Below are positions 14,311 to 22,021 of a stretch of DNA of 22,640 nt, piece by piece. The number at the start of each line of letters is the position of its first letter. Within the stretch, counting starts at the first letter, position 1. A model generated the notes under the pieces. That model saw nothing but the letters and a program-made list of their open reading frames with translations. It had not been told where the DNA came from and did not search any database. The stretch covers positions 1-22,640 of the forward strand of contig DAIDIX010000001.1 of assembly GCA_027451645.1 (NCBI GenBank), given 5' to 3'. The DNA is from Candidatus Dormiibacterota bacterium. GTDB taxonomy: Bacteria; Chloroflexota; Dormibacteria; Aeolococcales; Aeolococcaceae. Made by a program: the position numbers and the translations under genes.

Positions 14311-15198
14311 CTACGGGTGCTCATGGGTAAGGTGGGTAAGAAAGCCCGTTACTGCAGGAGGAAGAGTTCGCCTGCGATCCCAGCACACGACAACTGTCCG
14401 TTCAAGAACAGGATCCACAAGCTCAACTGCAGTGACCCTTGGGGAGGAACTGGGAAGCGGAGTGGGAAGGAGGGAGATCCCAAGACCGGATTCCACGAGC
14501 CCCTGGATGATGGAGAAGTCATCTCCTTCGTAGGCCACATGCTTCTCGATGCCGCGGCCCGAGAACGCCTCATCGACGATCCCTCTGAGTCCACTGCTCG
14601 ATCGAGTGAGGACAAGGGCCTCATTCTGGAGATCTCGAAGTGTACACCGCTTGTGCGATGCAAGAGGGTGATTCCGGGGTACGACAACAGCAATGCGTTC
14701 TGTGAAAAGCACTGCTGACCGGAGATCTGCATTGCCTCGTGGCGGTGGGCCAAGTATCCCAAGATCATAGTCGCCGGCAAGAATGCCCCTGACTACCTCA
14801 TGTGCTGTCACCTCAGTCAAGGTGAACCGGACAGAGGGATGTGCACGGTGGAAGGGGGCAAGCTGTCCAGGGAGCCAGGTTGCTCCTATCGTGTGGAGAA
14901 AGGCGACATGGACTTCGCCTCTGTCTTCTGATGTGGCGGACTCAGCATCATCAATTGCATCCTGGAGATCGTGGAGAATGCGCTCCATGCGGGTTGCAAA
15001 CCGTTTGCCTGCCACGGAAAGACGAACCTGACGGCCCACTCGCTCGAACAGCGGGAAGCCAAGCTCCTCTTCGAGTCGGGCTATCTTCCGTGATATAGTG
15101 GACTGGTCAGTCTGAAGGGCATCGGCAGCCCTGCCTATGTGTTCGTACCGTGCGACTTCGAGGAATGTGCCGATCCAGTCGAGATTGATGCGATTCAT
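14311..15198 (-). CDS. LysR-type transcriptional regulator
   Basis: A 295-residue LysR-family DNA-binding regulator. The N-terminal winged helix-turn-helix lies at about residues 3-62 (WIGTFLEVARYEHIGRAADA, then QSTISRKIARLEEELGFPLF and RVGRQVRLSVAGKRF). A periplasmic-binding-protein-like effector domain follows, with GEVHVAFLHTIGATWLP, LAGDYDLGILGPP, ERIAVVVPRNHPLAS and GLVESGLGISLLP. The ligand cannot be read from the sequence; the pattern is of the common CysB/GltC-like group. It is transcribed away from the 153-residue protein at 15342 across a 143-base region full of palindromes, the usual arrangement for a LysR regulator and its target. RNase Y follows 35 bases downstream and may be co-transcribed. 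Confidence 0.94.
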   Translation of the reverse strand: MNRINLDWIGTFLEVARYEHIGRAADALQTDQSTISRKIARLEEELGFPLFERVGRQVRLSVAGKRFATRMERILHDLQDAIDDAESATSEDRGEVHVAFLHTIGATWLPGQLAPFHRAHPSVRFTLTEVTAHEVVRGILAGDYDLGILGPPPRGNADLRSAVLFTERIAVVVPRNHPLASHKRCTLRDLQNEALVLTRSSSGLRGIVDEAFSGRGIEKHVAYEGDDFSIIQGLVESGLGISLLPTPLPSSSPRVTAVELVDPVLERTVVVCWDRRRTLPPAVTGFLTHLTHEHP

Positions 15199-15208
15199 GC
15201 ATCAATCT
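15182..15208 (-). promoter_or_regulatory. Hairpin enclosing the lysR start codon
   Basis: AGATTGATGC (15182-15191) and GCATCAATCT (15199-15208) are perfect 10-base inverted arms around a 7-base loop. In the mRNA the AUG (15198-15196) lies in the loop. This could limit ribosome access or be the site of autoregulation. No Shine-Dalgarno is seen before this start. Confidence 0.6.
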
Positions 15209-15233
15209 GACATCATTTGTGCTCTTGATGTCA
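15208..15233. promoter_or_regulatory. Operator-like inverted repeat TGACATCA-N10-TGATGTCA
   Basis: Two perfect 8-base arms (15208-15215 and 15226-15233) with centres 18 bases apart lie directly upstream of lysR. A minus-strand TTGACA (15234-15229), a perfect -35 box for lysR, overlaps one arm, so a bound protein would block the promoter. This fits autorepression. Confidence 0.65.
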
Positions 15234-15249
15234 ATAACGGGAGACTGTA

Positions 15250-15284
15250 GAGTTGAACTCAACGGTATCCGTAACGGTCCGTTA
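15250..15284. promoter_or_regulatory. Cluster of three short palindromes, including a T-N11-A LysR box
   Basis: GAGTTGAACTC (15250-15260), ACGG-TAT-CCGT (15262-15272) and TAACGGTCCGTTA (15272-15284) follow one another. The last fits the LysR box form T-N11-A with perfect arms. They lie 58-92 bases before the GTG of the 153-residue protein, where a LysR activator would bind. Confidence 0.65.
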
Positions 15285-15341
15285 GGTTACAGCGTTGATA
15301 TGAATTGAGAGAGGGTTTTCCTGTCAAGGGAGGAGTCACAA

Positions 15342-15803
15342 GTGCTTATTGAAAGAGCAACAGCCGAAGTCCATGCGTCTCGCCGTCAGCACTGCGTAGA
15401 TATGGTGGAGCGTACGCGTCTCCGTCGGCTGGTTGAACGGGTCGACAAGGTTATTGAGGAATGCGAGGAAGCGCATCTTCAGGGTCTCAAGGAAGTCAAT
15501 CCTGAGATCGAAGCGAAGGCAACACGAATTTTCACATTTGCCCAGAAGGCAATTGCGCGGACTGGCAATGAGGAAGCTTCACAGTCAGTACGTGAAGTGC
15601 TTGCCCGGAAGCACGTGAAGATTACGGATGTCATGGATATCCTCTGGGAGATTCAGGAGATCGCCTTCAACGTGATGCTTCCATGGAGAAGTGAGCTTCC
15701 TGAGGATGTAGATCTTCTTCCCGCTGAGGGCGAAGGATTCTACAGCGACCTGATGTCAGCACTTACAGTGCGCATCGACCGTTCGTACCATCCAGTCAAC
15801 TAG
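15342..15803 (+). CDS. Hypothetical protein, 153 aa, divergent from lysR
   Basis: A soluble, mostly helical protein that I do not recognise. The start is GTG 15342 with AAGGGAGGAG at 15326-15335, a strong site. It is rich in Glu and Arg (ERTRLRRLVERVDKVIEECEEAHLQGL) and then has KATRIFTFAQKAIARTGNEEASQSVREVLARKHVKITDVMDILWEIQEIAF, which reads as a helical bundle. The end is more ordinary (DLMSALTVRIDRSYHPVN). There is no signal peptide, membrane helix or metal motif. A very strong terminator follows, so it is probably transcribed alone, likely under the divergent LysR regulator. Confidence 0.82.
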   Translation: MLIERATAEVHASRRQHCVDMVERTRLRRLVERVDKVIEECEEAHLQGLKEVNPEIEAKATRIFTFAQKAIARTGNEEASQSVREVLARKHVKITDVMDILWEIQEIAFNVMLPWRSELPEDVDLLPAEGEGFYSDLMSALTVRIDRSYHPVN

Positions 15804-15815
15804 CATCCGGCATAG

Positions 15816-15860
15816 AATATTCCCGTGTGACCACACAATGTGGTTGCATGGGAATATTTT
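15816..15860 (+). terminator. Very long intrinsic terminator
   Basis: AATATTCCC (15816-15824) pairs with GGGAATATT (15850-15858). The stem continues inward through GTGTGACCACA and TGTGGTTGCAT to a 3-base loop, about 20 pairs with a few wobbles, and ends in TTTT (15857-15860). It closes the 153-residue gene. Confidence 0.9.
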
Positions 15861-15899
15861 GTATAGAGACATCTCATCCAAAGGCAAGAGGGAGCAGGC

Positions 15900-16265
15900 G
15901 TGGCTGGAAGAATTCCTCAGGAACTGCACTCATCCGCCCACCAGGTACTGTTCGACAATACCCTGATTGGTGAGTATGAACTTCGTATCCACCGGGGTGT
16001 CCAGGGGCCAGTCGTCATCCTTGAGGAGACTCCCCATTCGCCTCTCCCGCTCGAATATCTGTCAGAGCAGGCCGTTCTGCACTTTCTTGAGGCATGTCCC
16101 TCAAGCCGTGCACGGTTCTTCGAACATCACCTTGTTGGGGGGCGTGAGCTCTGGATCGAGGTGTTCGTGGAAGGTGTCGGCTGTGTGCGTCGTCCAAGTT
16201 CGCTTGCAGTTGTTGAATCGGCCTGCGGCATAGAAGGGACAGTGAGCCGTACCTCTGGTGCGTGA
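15900..16265 (+). CDS. Hypothetical protein, 121 aa
   Basis: A small protein that I do not recognise. The start is GTG 15900 with GAGGGAG at about 15887-15893. The sequence alternates strands and helices (HQVLFDNTLIGEYELRIH, GPVVILEETP, LEYLSEQAVLHFLEACPSS, LWIEVFVEGVGCVRR). There is no signal peptide, membrane helix or catalytic motif. It lies between the long terminator and the rpsU leader, so it is probably expressed alone or with rpsU. Codon use matches its neighbours. Confidence 0.72.
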   Translation: MAGRIPQELHSSAHQVLFDNTLIGEYELRIHRGVQGPVVILEETPHSPLPLEYLSEQAVLHFLEACPSSRARFFEHHLVGGRELWIEVFVEGVGCVRRPSSLAVVESACGIEGTVSRTSGA

Positions 16266-16290
16266 GGTCCTGTCCTGAAAGCAGTACAAT
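16262..16290 (+). promoter_or_regulatory. Possible promoter of the rpsU-ybeY-pth-mfd-mazG genes
   Basis: TACAAT (16285-16290) matches the -10 consensus at five of six positions. GTGAGG (16262-16267) sits 17 bases upstream and matches -35 at three of six. It overlaps the end of the 121-residue gene and leaves a leader of about 60 bases. Confidence 0.45.
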
Positions 16291-16336
16291 TGATGAACGT
16301 GGAAGCCCCACCGTCAGGGAGTGGGCGCATTCCGAG

Positions 16337-16347
16337 AAAGGAGGTGA
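16337..16347 (+). promoter_or_regulatory. Consensus ribosome binding site of rpsU
   Basis: AAAGGAGGTGA is an essentially full complement of the 16S rRNA 3' end, 7 bases before GTG 16355. It decides the GTG start. The ATG at 16348 is out of frame. Confidence 0.85.
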
Positions 16348-16354
16348 ATGATTC

Positions 16355-16543
16355 GTGGCGGAAGTACGAGCCCGTGAAGGGGAGCCCTTCGAGAGCATCA
16401 TGCGTCGCTTCAGCAAGAAGGTGAAGCAGAATGGAATCTTGTCAGAGCTTCGTCGTCGCGAATACTACGAAAAGCCTTCTGTCAAGCGGAAGCGGAAGTT
16501 ACTGGCAGCACGGAAACGGCGTCAGAAGACGAACGCTGCTTAA
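16355..16543 (+). CDS. rpsU: 30S ribosomal protein S21
   Basis: The 62-residue S21 protein of the small ribosomal subunit, which helps initiate translation. The family pattern is clear: EVRAREGEPFESIMRRFSKKV, then ILSELRRREYYEKPSVKRKRK and a basic tail LLAARKRRQKTNAA. The length is normal. It starts at GTG behind a consensus Shine-Dalgarno. The ybeY ATG is 9 bases after its stop. In B. subtilis rpsU and ybeY are in the same cluster, separated by several genes. Confidence 0.96.
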   Translation: MAEVRAREGEPFESIMRRFSKKVKQNGILSELRRREYYEKPSVKRKRKLLAARKRRQKTNAA

Positions 16544-16552
16544 GCACTCGAC

Positions 16553-16999
16553 ATGAAAGTCAACATCATCATTGATGATGGAGTGTCTTTGGATGATCGA
16601 AAGCTGATCAGACGTGCACTCATCCGGTCCACGCTGCGTGGAGCAGGAGAGGTAATGGCGTGTGGAGAAATGGCGAGCGTAACAGTACGCTGCACGACAG
16701 ATGGTGTTCTCGCAGAGCTGAATGCGCGCTATCGAGACACGTCTGGGCCAACAGACGTGCTTGCCTTCCCGTACAGTGATGGTCCCCAGATCGGGGATAT
16801 TGCCATATCGCTTGACCGTGTGCGTGCCCAGGGGGGAGAGCATCCTGTTGAGGAGCTTCGGCTCCTCGCAGTACACGGATTCCTTCACTGCCTCGGTTTC
16901 GACCATGCAACGCGGGAGGAGGCATCGACAATGACAGCGCTCACCCGTGCATGCCTCCCTGGTCAGGAGATCGAGGAGCTTGAGACACATGATGAGTAG
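16553..16999 (+). CDS. ybeY: rRNA maturation endoribonuclease YbeY
   Basis: A zinc-dependent endoribonuclease of 148 residues that helps mature 16S rRNA and takes part in ribosome quality control. The metal motif H108-x3-H112-x5-H118 (VHGFLHCLGFDHATREE) is intact. The family patch GPTDVLAFPYSDGPQIGDIAISLDRV precedes it. ATG 16553 has no strong Shine-Dalgarno and may be coupled to rpsU translation 9 bases upstream. The 3' end overlaps pth by 11 bases. Confidence 0.95.
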   Translation: MKVNIIIDDGVSLDDRKLIRRALIRSTLRGAGEVMACGEMASVTVRCTTDGVLAELNARYRDTSGPTDVLAFPYSDGPQIGDIAISLDRVRAQGGEHPVEELRLLAVHGFLHCLGFDHATREEASTMTALTRACLPGQEIEELETHDE

Positions 17000-17585
17000 T
17001 GGTGGTATTAGCCGCATTGTAGGACTTGGCAACTACGGAGCAAAGTACGCACAGACTCGGCACAACATCGCATGGCTCGTTCTTGTGGCACTTGAAGCCC
17101 GAGGAACGTTTGGGGGAGAGCGCAGAAAGTCGCTGTATGGAATCCGGGAGGGAAACATAGCTGGGATGTCTCTCACGACAGTTCGCCCCTACACGTACAT
17201 GAACAGCAGTGGTGATGGGGTGCGTGCAATGCTTCGGGATACGAAGGGATCGCCTGATTCCATGGTCATTGTCCATGATGATCTCGACCTGCCATTTGGC
17301 AGATTGCGGATACGGCTCGGAGGAAGTTCCGGGGGGCAGCGTGGTGTGCAGTCAGTCATTGAACGGCTCGGGACAAAGGAGTTCATTCGCATCAGGCTTG
17401 GCATTGGTAGGCCACCTTCAGGCATGGATCCTGTAGAGTATGTCCTCGACACCTTCACGGAAACCGAGTGGCAGAAGATTCCTGCCCTGCTCGAACGTGC
17501 AGTCGACAGCATCATTGTCCTCGCACAGGATGGTCTTGAGACTGCGATGAACCAGTTCAACAGAGATGTCCGGCAGGAGGTGTGA
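16989..17585 (+). CDS. pth: Peptidyl-tRNA hydrolase (Pth)
   Basis: Cleaves peptidyl-tRNA released from ribosomes so the tRNA can be recycled. The 198-residue protein has N15 in the GLGN loop, catalytic H25 in the TRHN motif, N72 (YTYMNSSG), D97/D98 (VHDDLDLPFGRLRIRLGG) and GTKEFIRIRLGIGRP. Two consensus positions differ: GLGNPG is GLGNYG, and GGHNG is GGQRG, replacing the His and Asn that in E. coli contact substrate. ATG 16989 is chosen, with GAGGAG about 12 bases upstream and an 11-base overlap with ybeY. Other starts further upstream lack support. Confidence 0.94.
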   Translation: MMSSGGISRIVGLGNYGAKYAQTRHNIAWLVLVALEARGTFGGERRKSLYGIREGNIAGMSLTTVRPYTYMNSSGDGVRAMLRDTKGSPDSMVIVHDDLDLPFGRLRIRLGGSSGGQRGVQSVIERLGTKEFIRIRLGIGRPPSGMDPVEYVLDTFTETEWQKIPALLERAVDSIIVLAQDGLETAMNQFNRDVRQEV

Positions 17586-17590
17586 TCGAT

Positions 17591-20500
17591 ATGCCACCTG
17601 TGGATCGCTTTGCTCAGCATCGAGACCAGCTTGCGGGGAGGAGGGGTGCTCCCAGGACCATTGGAGGTGTTCCTCGGGGAGCAGTGGGTTTTCTTACGGC
17701 TGGGATAGCATCAGTGCAGTCTGGCCCACTGCTCCTGGTCACTGTTCACCCTGAAGAAGCGTACCTGGACTGTCAGCAGTGGCTTCCGGAAGGATTCGAG
17801 GCGTGTCTATTCCCTCAGATAGATACACTGCCATTTGACCCGCTTCCTCCATCTGAGGAGGTAGTAAAGTTTCGTCTCCGTGCTCTTGATCGCCTGCTCA
17901 GGGCTCCTGCATCCACTGTGCTCATTGCGCCACCAGAAGCACTTGTCCTTCCGACTCTTGGTCCAGAAGGTCTCGAGAAAGTCGTGCGAGTGTACGAGAC
18001 AGGCGCTGAACTCCGTCGTGATGACGTGGTTCGGGATCTGGTCACTGCAGGGTATCGCCCTTCATCTGTAGTGCTGAGACCTGGAGAATATGCAGTTCGC
18101 GGCGGAATTCTCGATGTGTATCCACTGACTGCTCCAACCCCTGTCCGCATTGAATGGGATGGACGCACGATTGGGGAAATCCGGAATTTCCGCGTGGAGG
18201 ACCAGGTCGCGAGGTCCCGCCGGAAAACTGTGACTCTTCTGCCACGTGGAGAGTGCGTCATGGAGGAAGTGACGGTCCATGAGGCACTCCGGAGACTCGA
18301 AGGACTCGACTGCTCTCATCTTCGTGATGAGGTGGCAGAGGAGTGGCGCACAGATTGTGAATCCCTTGCTGTAGGGATACTTGAGGACAGGCTGTTCCGA
18401 TTCTCCGGCTACCTTCGTGGCCAGTATGCGAAGTCTCTTCCTGCAATCCATCCAGATCTCAGCATTGTTGTCGAGGGGTCGATTGAACGCATCATGGATC
18501 GTGTGAGACGGACAGAATCTGAATATGGGGAGCTCGCAGAGCGTGAGATCTCTCATGGGGAGCTCCCTGCTGGATTCGAGATTGGCTGTGTTGCGCCCGA
18601 GCTTGTTCACGACCTCCTTGCTGCACGGCTTACCCATGTGCTCGACCATGGTGATGGAGGTGCTGGCACGGGTCTTGTCCGCAGTGTGGCAGTGACATTC
18701 AGTGGAAATGTCGAGGATCGCATTGCTGCACTTGCCCGGGAGGCTGCAACACGGCATGTTCTCTGCATCACACGCCAGCACCACAGGGTTGAGGAACTTC
18801 TCAGTGCGAACGGCATTGCTGCAACAGAAGTGGAGTCACTTCTCGACGTTGCGGATGGACACAGTGGGTGCTCCATCTACGAAGGGGAGGGGAGTGAAGG
18901 GTTCGAGGCACCACTCGACAATCTGCTTGTCTGCACGGACTTTGAGCTGTTTGGCCGGCATGTTCGCCCAGAGACGATTGTGCAGCTTCGTGGACGTGGA
19001 CATCGCCGAGTCGAGACCACATCAACCCGCAGGGAGGCAACTGCTGCAACCGGGCATGCAGTACGTGAGGCGTATGCCATTGCCTTCCAGCCTGGAGATC
19101 TCGTAGTGCACCGGGATCATGGCATTGCGAAATTCATTGAGATGCGTCATGTCGAGGAACTTGGAGCTGACCACGAGTACATGGTGCTCGAGTATGCGGA
19201 TGGAGATCTCGTGTTTGTTCCGGTAACGCATATCGATCGGGTTGACAGGTATGTCGGTGGAGGAGGAGAGCACCCGAATCTGTCTCGCCTTGGGACAAAG
19301 GAGTGGGAGAGAACAAAGACGAGGGCCCGCCAGCATGCAGAAGAGGTGGCTCGGAATCTCATGGATGTGTATGCGCGAAGGGAAGTTGCTGAGGGACACC
19401 CCTTTCCCCCTGACAGCGTGTGGCAGCAGGAGCTCGAGGAGTCGTTTCCATTCGAGGAAACGGAAGACCAGCTTCTCGTTCTCTCCGAGATCAAGCAGGA
19501 TATGGAAACCTCACGTCCCATGGATCGGCTTGTCTGTGGCGATGTGGGGTTTGGAAAGACGGAACTCGCAATACGTGCAGCGTTCAAGGCAGTCTCCGAT
19601 GGCTACCAGGTCGCTGTGCTCGTACCGACGACTGTTCTCGCCCAGCAGCACTACCGCACCTTCACGCAGCGTCTCCGGGCATTTCCCGTGTCAATCCGTC
19701 AGCTCTCCCGTCTCCGGACTGAGCAGGAGATGACAGAGACTGTCCGTGCAATGAAGGTGGGCTCCTGCGACATCGTCATAGGCACGCACAGGCTGCTCCA
19801 GAAAGACATTGCGTTCAAGAATCTTGGCCTCGTCATCATCGATGAGGAACAGCGCTTCGGAGTGCTCCAGAAGGAGCGTTTCAAGGAATTCCGTGTGGCT
19901 GTCGATGTGCTCTCCCTCTCCGCTACTCCCATTCCCAGGACACTGCACATGTCCCTTGCTGGCCTGAGGGACCTGTCTGTCATCCGCACTCCACCAGAGG
20001 ACAGGCAGCCGATACGGACATTTGTCACAGCAGATGATGATGACCTTGTCACAGAAGTCATTCGCAGGGAGCTTGGACGTGGCGGACAGGTGTACTACCT
20101 TCACAACCGTGTTGCGACGATAGTCCAGGAGGCAAAGCGGATCTCTGCGCTGGTACCGGATGCAGCAGTCGGAGTGGCCCATGGCCAGATGGATGAAGAG
20201 GAACTTGCTCATGTCATGGATGCCTTCATGGCAGGAGAGCTCAATGTGCTCGTCTGCACAACCATCATCGAATCGGGCCTGGATATTCCAAATGTCAATA
20301 CCATCATCATTCAGCAGGCGAACAGACTTGGGCTCGCACAGCTGTACCAGCTTCGGGGAAGGGTGGGAAGGTCTGGACGCCGGGCATATGCGTATCTTCT
20401 CTACCCGCCGCATACATCCCTGACAGAGCAGGCAGACAAGAGGCTCGATGCCATCGAGGAAATGCAGGATCTTGGTGCAGGTTTTTCCCTTGCCATGAAG

Positions 20501-21139
20501 GATCTCGAAATCCGGGGAGCAGGAAACCTTCTGGGCGAGGAGCAGCATGGCGAAATTGCAGCTGTTGGTCTCGAACTCTACAACCGGCTCCTCCGGCAGT
20601 CGATCCATGCACTCAAGGGAGAGCCTCAAGAGCGCGAGCTTCCTGCTTCCCTTCGTGTGTCACTTCCTCTCGATGCGCATCTTCCGAAGACGTACATTGC
20701 TGACGATGCAGTACGTCTCCAGTGCTATCACGAACTCTCCGAATGCATGTCGGAAGCAGCACTCGAGCGGAAGCTGCAGGAACTTCGTGACCGGTTTGGC
20801 CCAGTACCAGTGGAGGTTACGAACCTCGTGTATGTCCTCCGCATTCGTCTCCTCGCAGCAGATCTTGGAATCACGGGAGTGGCAGCTGAGGAGCGGACGA
20901 TCACCGTGCAGCTGCCCACCAATCACTCGCTTCCACACGAGACGGTAGCCCGGCAGTTCGGACGTCATGCAGGAACGTCACCGCATCGTATCTGGCTGAC
21001 CCTCCCCCCAGGACCATCTCCACGGCCAACAGGAGCATCTGGAGAGGTGGAGTGGCAGAGAGATCTCATTCACCTTCTCATGGAGCTGGCCCGTGTGAGC
21101 AGGATGGAGAAGAAGTCAGCTGAGGAAATACGGGCATGA
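17591..21139 (+). CDS. mfd: Transcription-repair coupling factor Mfd
   Basis: An ATP-dependent translocase of 1182 residues that removes stalled RNA polymerase from DNA lesions and recruits UvrA. The N-terminal UvrB-like part (PQIDTLPFDPLPPSEE, RPGEYAVRGGILDVYPL) is followed by the RNA polymerase-interacting domain (FQPGDLVVHRDHGIAKF, YMVLEYADGDLVFVPVTHI). The RecG-like helicase core has Walker A GDVGFGKTE near residue 650, DEEQ at 751-754, SLSATPIPRTLHMSL, IIESGLDIPN and QLRGRVGRS. The C-terminal TRCF domain has LPASLRVSLPLDAHLPKTYI and DRFGPVPVEV. ATG 17591 is 10 bases after AGGAGG (17575-17580); GTG 17582 is too close. The stop overlaps mazG (ATGA). Confidence 0.97.
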   Translation: MPPVDRFAQHRDQLAGRRGAPRTIGGVPRGAVGFLTAGIASVQSGPLLLVTVHPEEAYLDCQQWLPEGFEACLFPQIDTLPFDPLPPSEEVVKFRLRALDRLLRAPASTVLIAPPEALVLPTLGPEGLEKVVRVYETGAELRRDDVVRDLVTAGYRPSSVVLRPGEYAVRGGILDVYPLTAPTPVRIEWDGRTIGEIRNFRVEDQVARSRRKTVTLLPRGECVMEEVTVHEALRRLEGLDCSHLRDEVAEEWRTDCESLAVGILEDRLFRFSGYLRGQYAKSLPAIHPDLSIVVEGSIERIMDRVRRTESEYGELAEREISHGELPAGFEIGCVAPELVHDLLAARLTHVLDHGDGGAGTGLVRSVAVTFSGNVEDRIAALAREAATRHVLCITRQHHRVEELLSANGIAATEVESLLDVADGHSGCSIYEGEGSEGFEAPLDNLLVCTDFELFGRHVRPETIVQLRGRGHRRVETTSTRREATAATGHAVREAYAIAFQPGDLVVHRDHGIAKFIEMRHVEELGADHEYMVLEYADGDLVFVPVTHIDRVDRYVGGGGEHPNLSRLGTKEWERTKTRARQHAEEVARNLMDVYARREVAEGHPFPPDSVWQQELEESFPFEETEDQLLVLSEIKQDMETSRPMDRLVCGDVGFGKTELAIRAAFKAVSDGYQVAVLVPTTVLAQQHYRTFTQRLRAFPVSIRQLSRLRTEQEMTETVRAMKVGSCDIVIGTHRLLQKDIAFKNLGLVIIDEEQRFGVLQKERFKEFRVAVDVLSLSATPIPRTLHMSLAGLRDLSVIRTPPEDRQPIRTFVTADDDDLVTEVIRRELGRGGQVYYLHNRVATIVQEAKRISALVPDAAVGVAHGQMDEEELAHVMDAFMAGELNVLVCTTIIESGLDIPNVNTIIIQQANRLGLAQLYQLRGRVGRSGRRAYAYLLYPPHTSLTEQADKRLDAIEEMQDLGAGFSLAMKDLEIRGAGNLLGEEQHGEIAAVGLELYNRLLRQSIHALKGEPQERELPASLRVSLPLDAHLPKTYIADDAVRLQCYHELSECMSEAALERKLQELRDRFGPVPVEVTNLVYVLRIRLLAADLGITGVAAEERTITVQLPTNHSLPHETVARQFGRHAGTSPHRIWLTLPPGPSPRPTGASGEVEWQRDLIHLLMELARVSRMEKKSAEEIRA

Positions 21140-21921
21140 CGAAGCTTGATGAACTTCCCGGGGGACCGCCGCTTGAGCGGCTCCGTGCCATCATCCATAC
21201 ACTCCTCGCTCCAGGAGGATGTCCCTGGGACAGAAAGCAGACTCATGAGAGCCTGTGGCCGTATCTTCGTGAGGAGACCTATGAACTCAAGGATGCCATT
21301 GAAGCACATGATGACGAGCTGCTTCGTGAGGAGCTTGGAGATGTCCTGCTTCAGGTGTTCATGCATGCTGCACAGGCAGAGGCACGCGGTGCATTCACGA
21401 TAGAGGATGTGGCAGAACGCATCAGTGGGAAGATGATCCATCGCCATCCGCATGTGTTCGGATCTGTGGCCCTCGATCATGCTGATGAGGTCGTAGCAAA
21501 CTGGGATGCACTGAAATCAGAGGAGAAGGGAGGTGGTGCTGCACTGCTCGAGGGGGTGGGAGAATCGCTTCCAGCCCTCGTCTACGCAGAGGCACTCATT
21601 GAGAGAACAGGACGTCGAGGATATACGCTTGCAGGATCGTCTGCCGAGTCGCTGCAGGTGCTTAGGGAACTGCTTGAAACACATCTGGCTGACGATGCTC
21701 CCACTGTGACGGCTGAGGAGATGGGACAGATGCTTCTTGCCTGTGCAGTGCTCGCCAGGGAAGGGGGGGTGGATGCCGAGGAGTCTCTCCGCAGAATCGT
21801 GCAGGAGAAACGCTCGGAGTTCGAGCACAAGGAACGGCTTTTGCAGGATCGAGGTGTTGATGTGCACAAGGCTACAAGCAGTGACTGGGAAGTGCTCGAC
21901 AGCGAGATGCGCGAAGATTAG
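21136..21921 (+). CDS. mazG: Nucleoside triphosphate pyrophosphohydrolase MazG
   Basis: Hydrolyses (d)NTPs to monophosphate and pyrophosphate, clearing abnormal nucleotides; in E. coli it also affects ppGpp. The 261-residue protein is a full two-domain MazG. The first domain has GGCPWDRKQTHESLWPYL, metal residues E46, E47 and E50 (REETYELKDAI) and E66/D69 (EELGDVLLQV), then HRHPHVFG. The second domain (about 135-235) keeps ESLPALVYAEALIERTGRRG and GQMLLACAVLAREGGVDAEESLR, but its EExxE motif is less clear. Its ATG overlaps the mfd stop. mazG downstream of mfd is also found in B. subtilis. Confidence 0.95.
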   Translation: MTKLDELPGGPPLERLRAIIHTLLAPGGCPWDRKQTHESLWPYLREETYELKDAIEAHDDELLREELGDVLLQVFMHAAQAEARGAFTIEDVAERISGKMIHRHPHVFGSVALDHADEVVANWDALKSEEKGGGAALLEGVGESLPALVYAEALIERTGRRGYTLAGSSAESLQVLRELLETHLADDAPTVTAEEMGQMLLACAVLAREGGVDAEESLRRIVQEKRSEFEHKERLLQDRGVDVHKATSSDWEVLDSEMRED

Positions 21922-21930
21922 CGGTTTCCC

Positions 21931-21959
21931 TTGCAAAATGCGGTACGCTGCTGCATGCT
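21931..21959 (+). promoter_or_regulatory. Weak candidate promoter before divIC
   Basis: TTGCAA (21931-21936) and CATGCT (21954-21959) are 17 bases apart; the -10 matches consensus at only three of six positions. The 100-base gap after mazG suggests independent expression of the next gene. Confidence 0.25.
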
Positions 21960-22021
21960 AGGAGTTGGCATAGACCACCCCGTACGGTTCAATCCCCTCT
22001 ACGTCGTCAAAGGAACCTCCT

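Noticed and set aside
15250..15284. Recombinase attachment site
   Set aside because: Adjacent short palindromes could look like a core site, but there is no integrase, tRNA end or flanking direct repeat, and the divergent lysR context explains them better.
15816..15860. tRNA or structured small RNA
   Set aside because: The fold is a single long stem with a U-run, without cloverleaf elements; it is a terminator.
16499..17032. 177-residue minus-strand ORF
   Set aside because: It lies opposite rpsU, ybeY and pth, all strongly supported; a Cys/Arg/Leu-rich shadow.
19691..20629. 312-residue minus-strand ORF
   Set aside because: It is antisense to the helicase core of Mfd and shows no domain signature.
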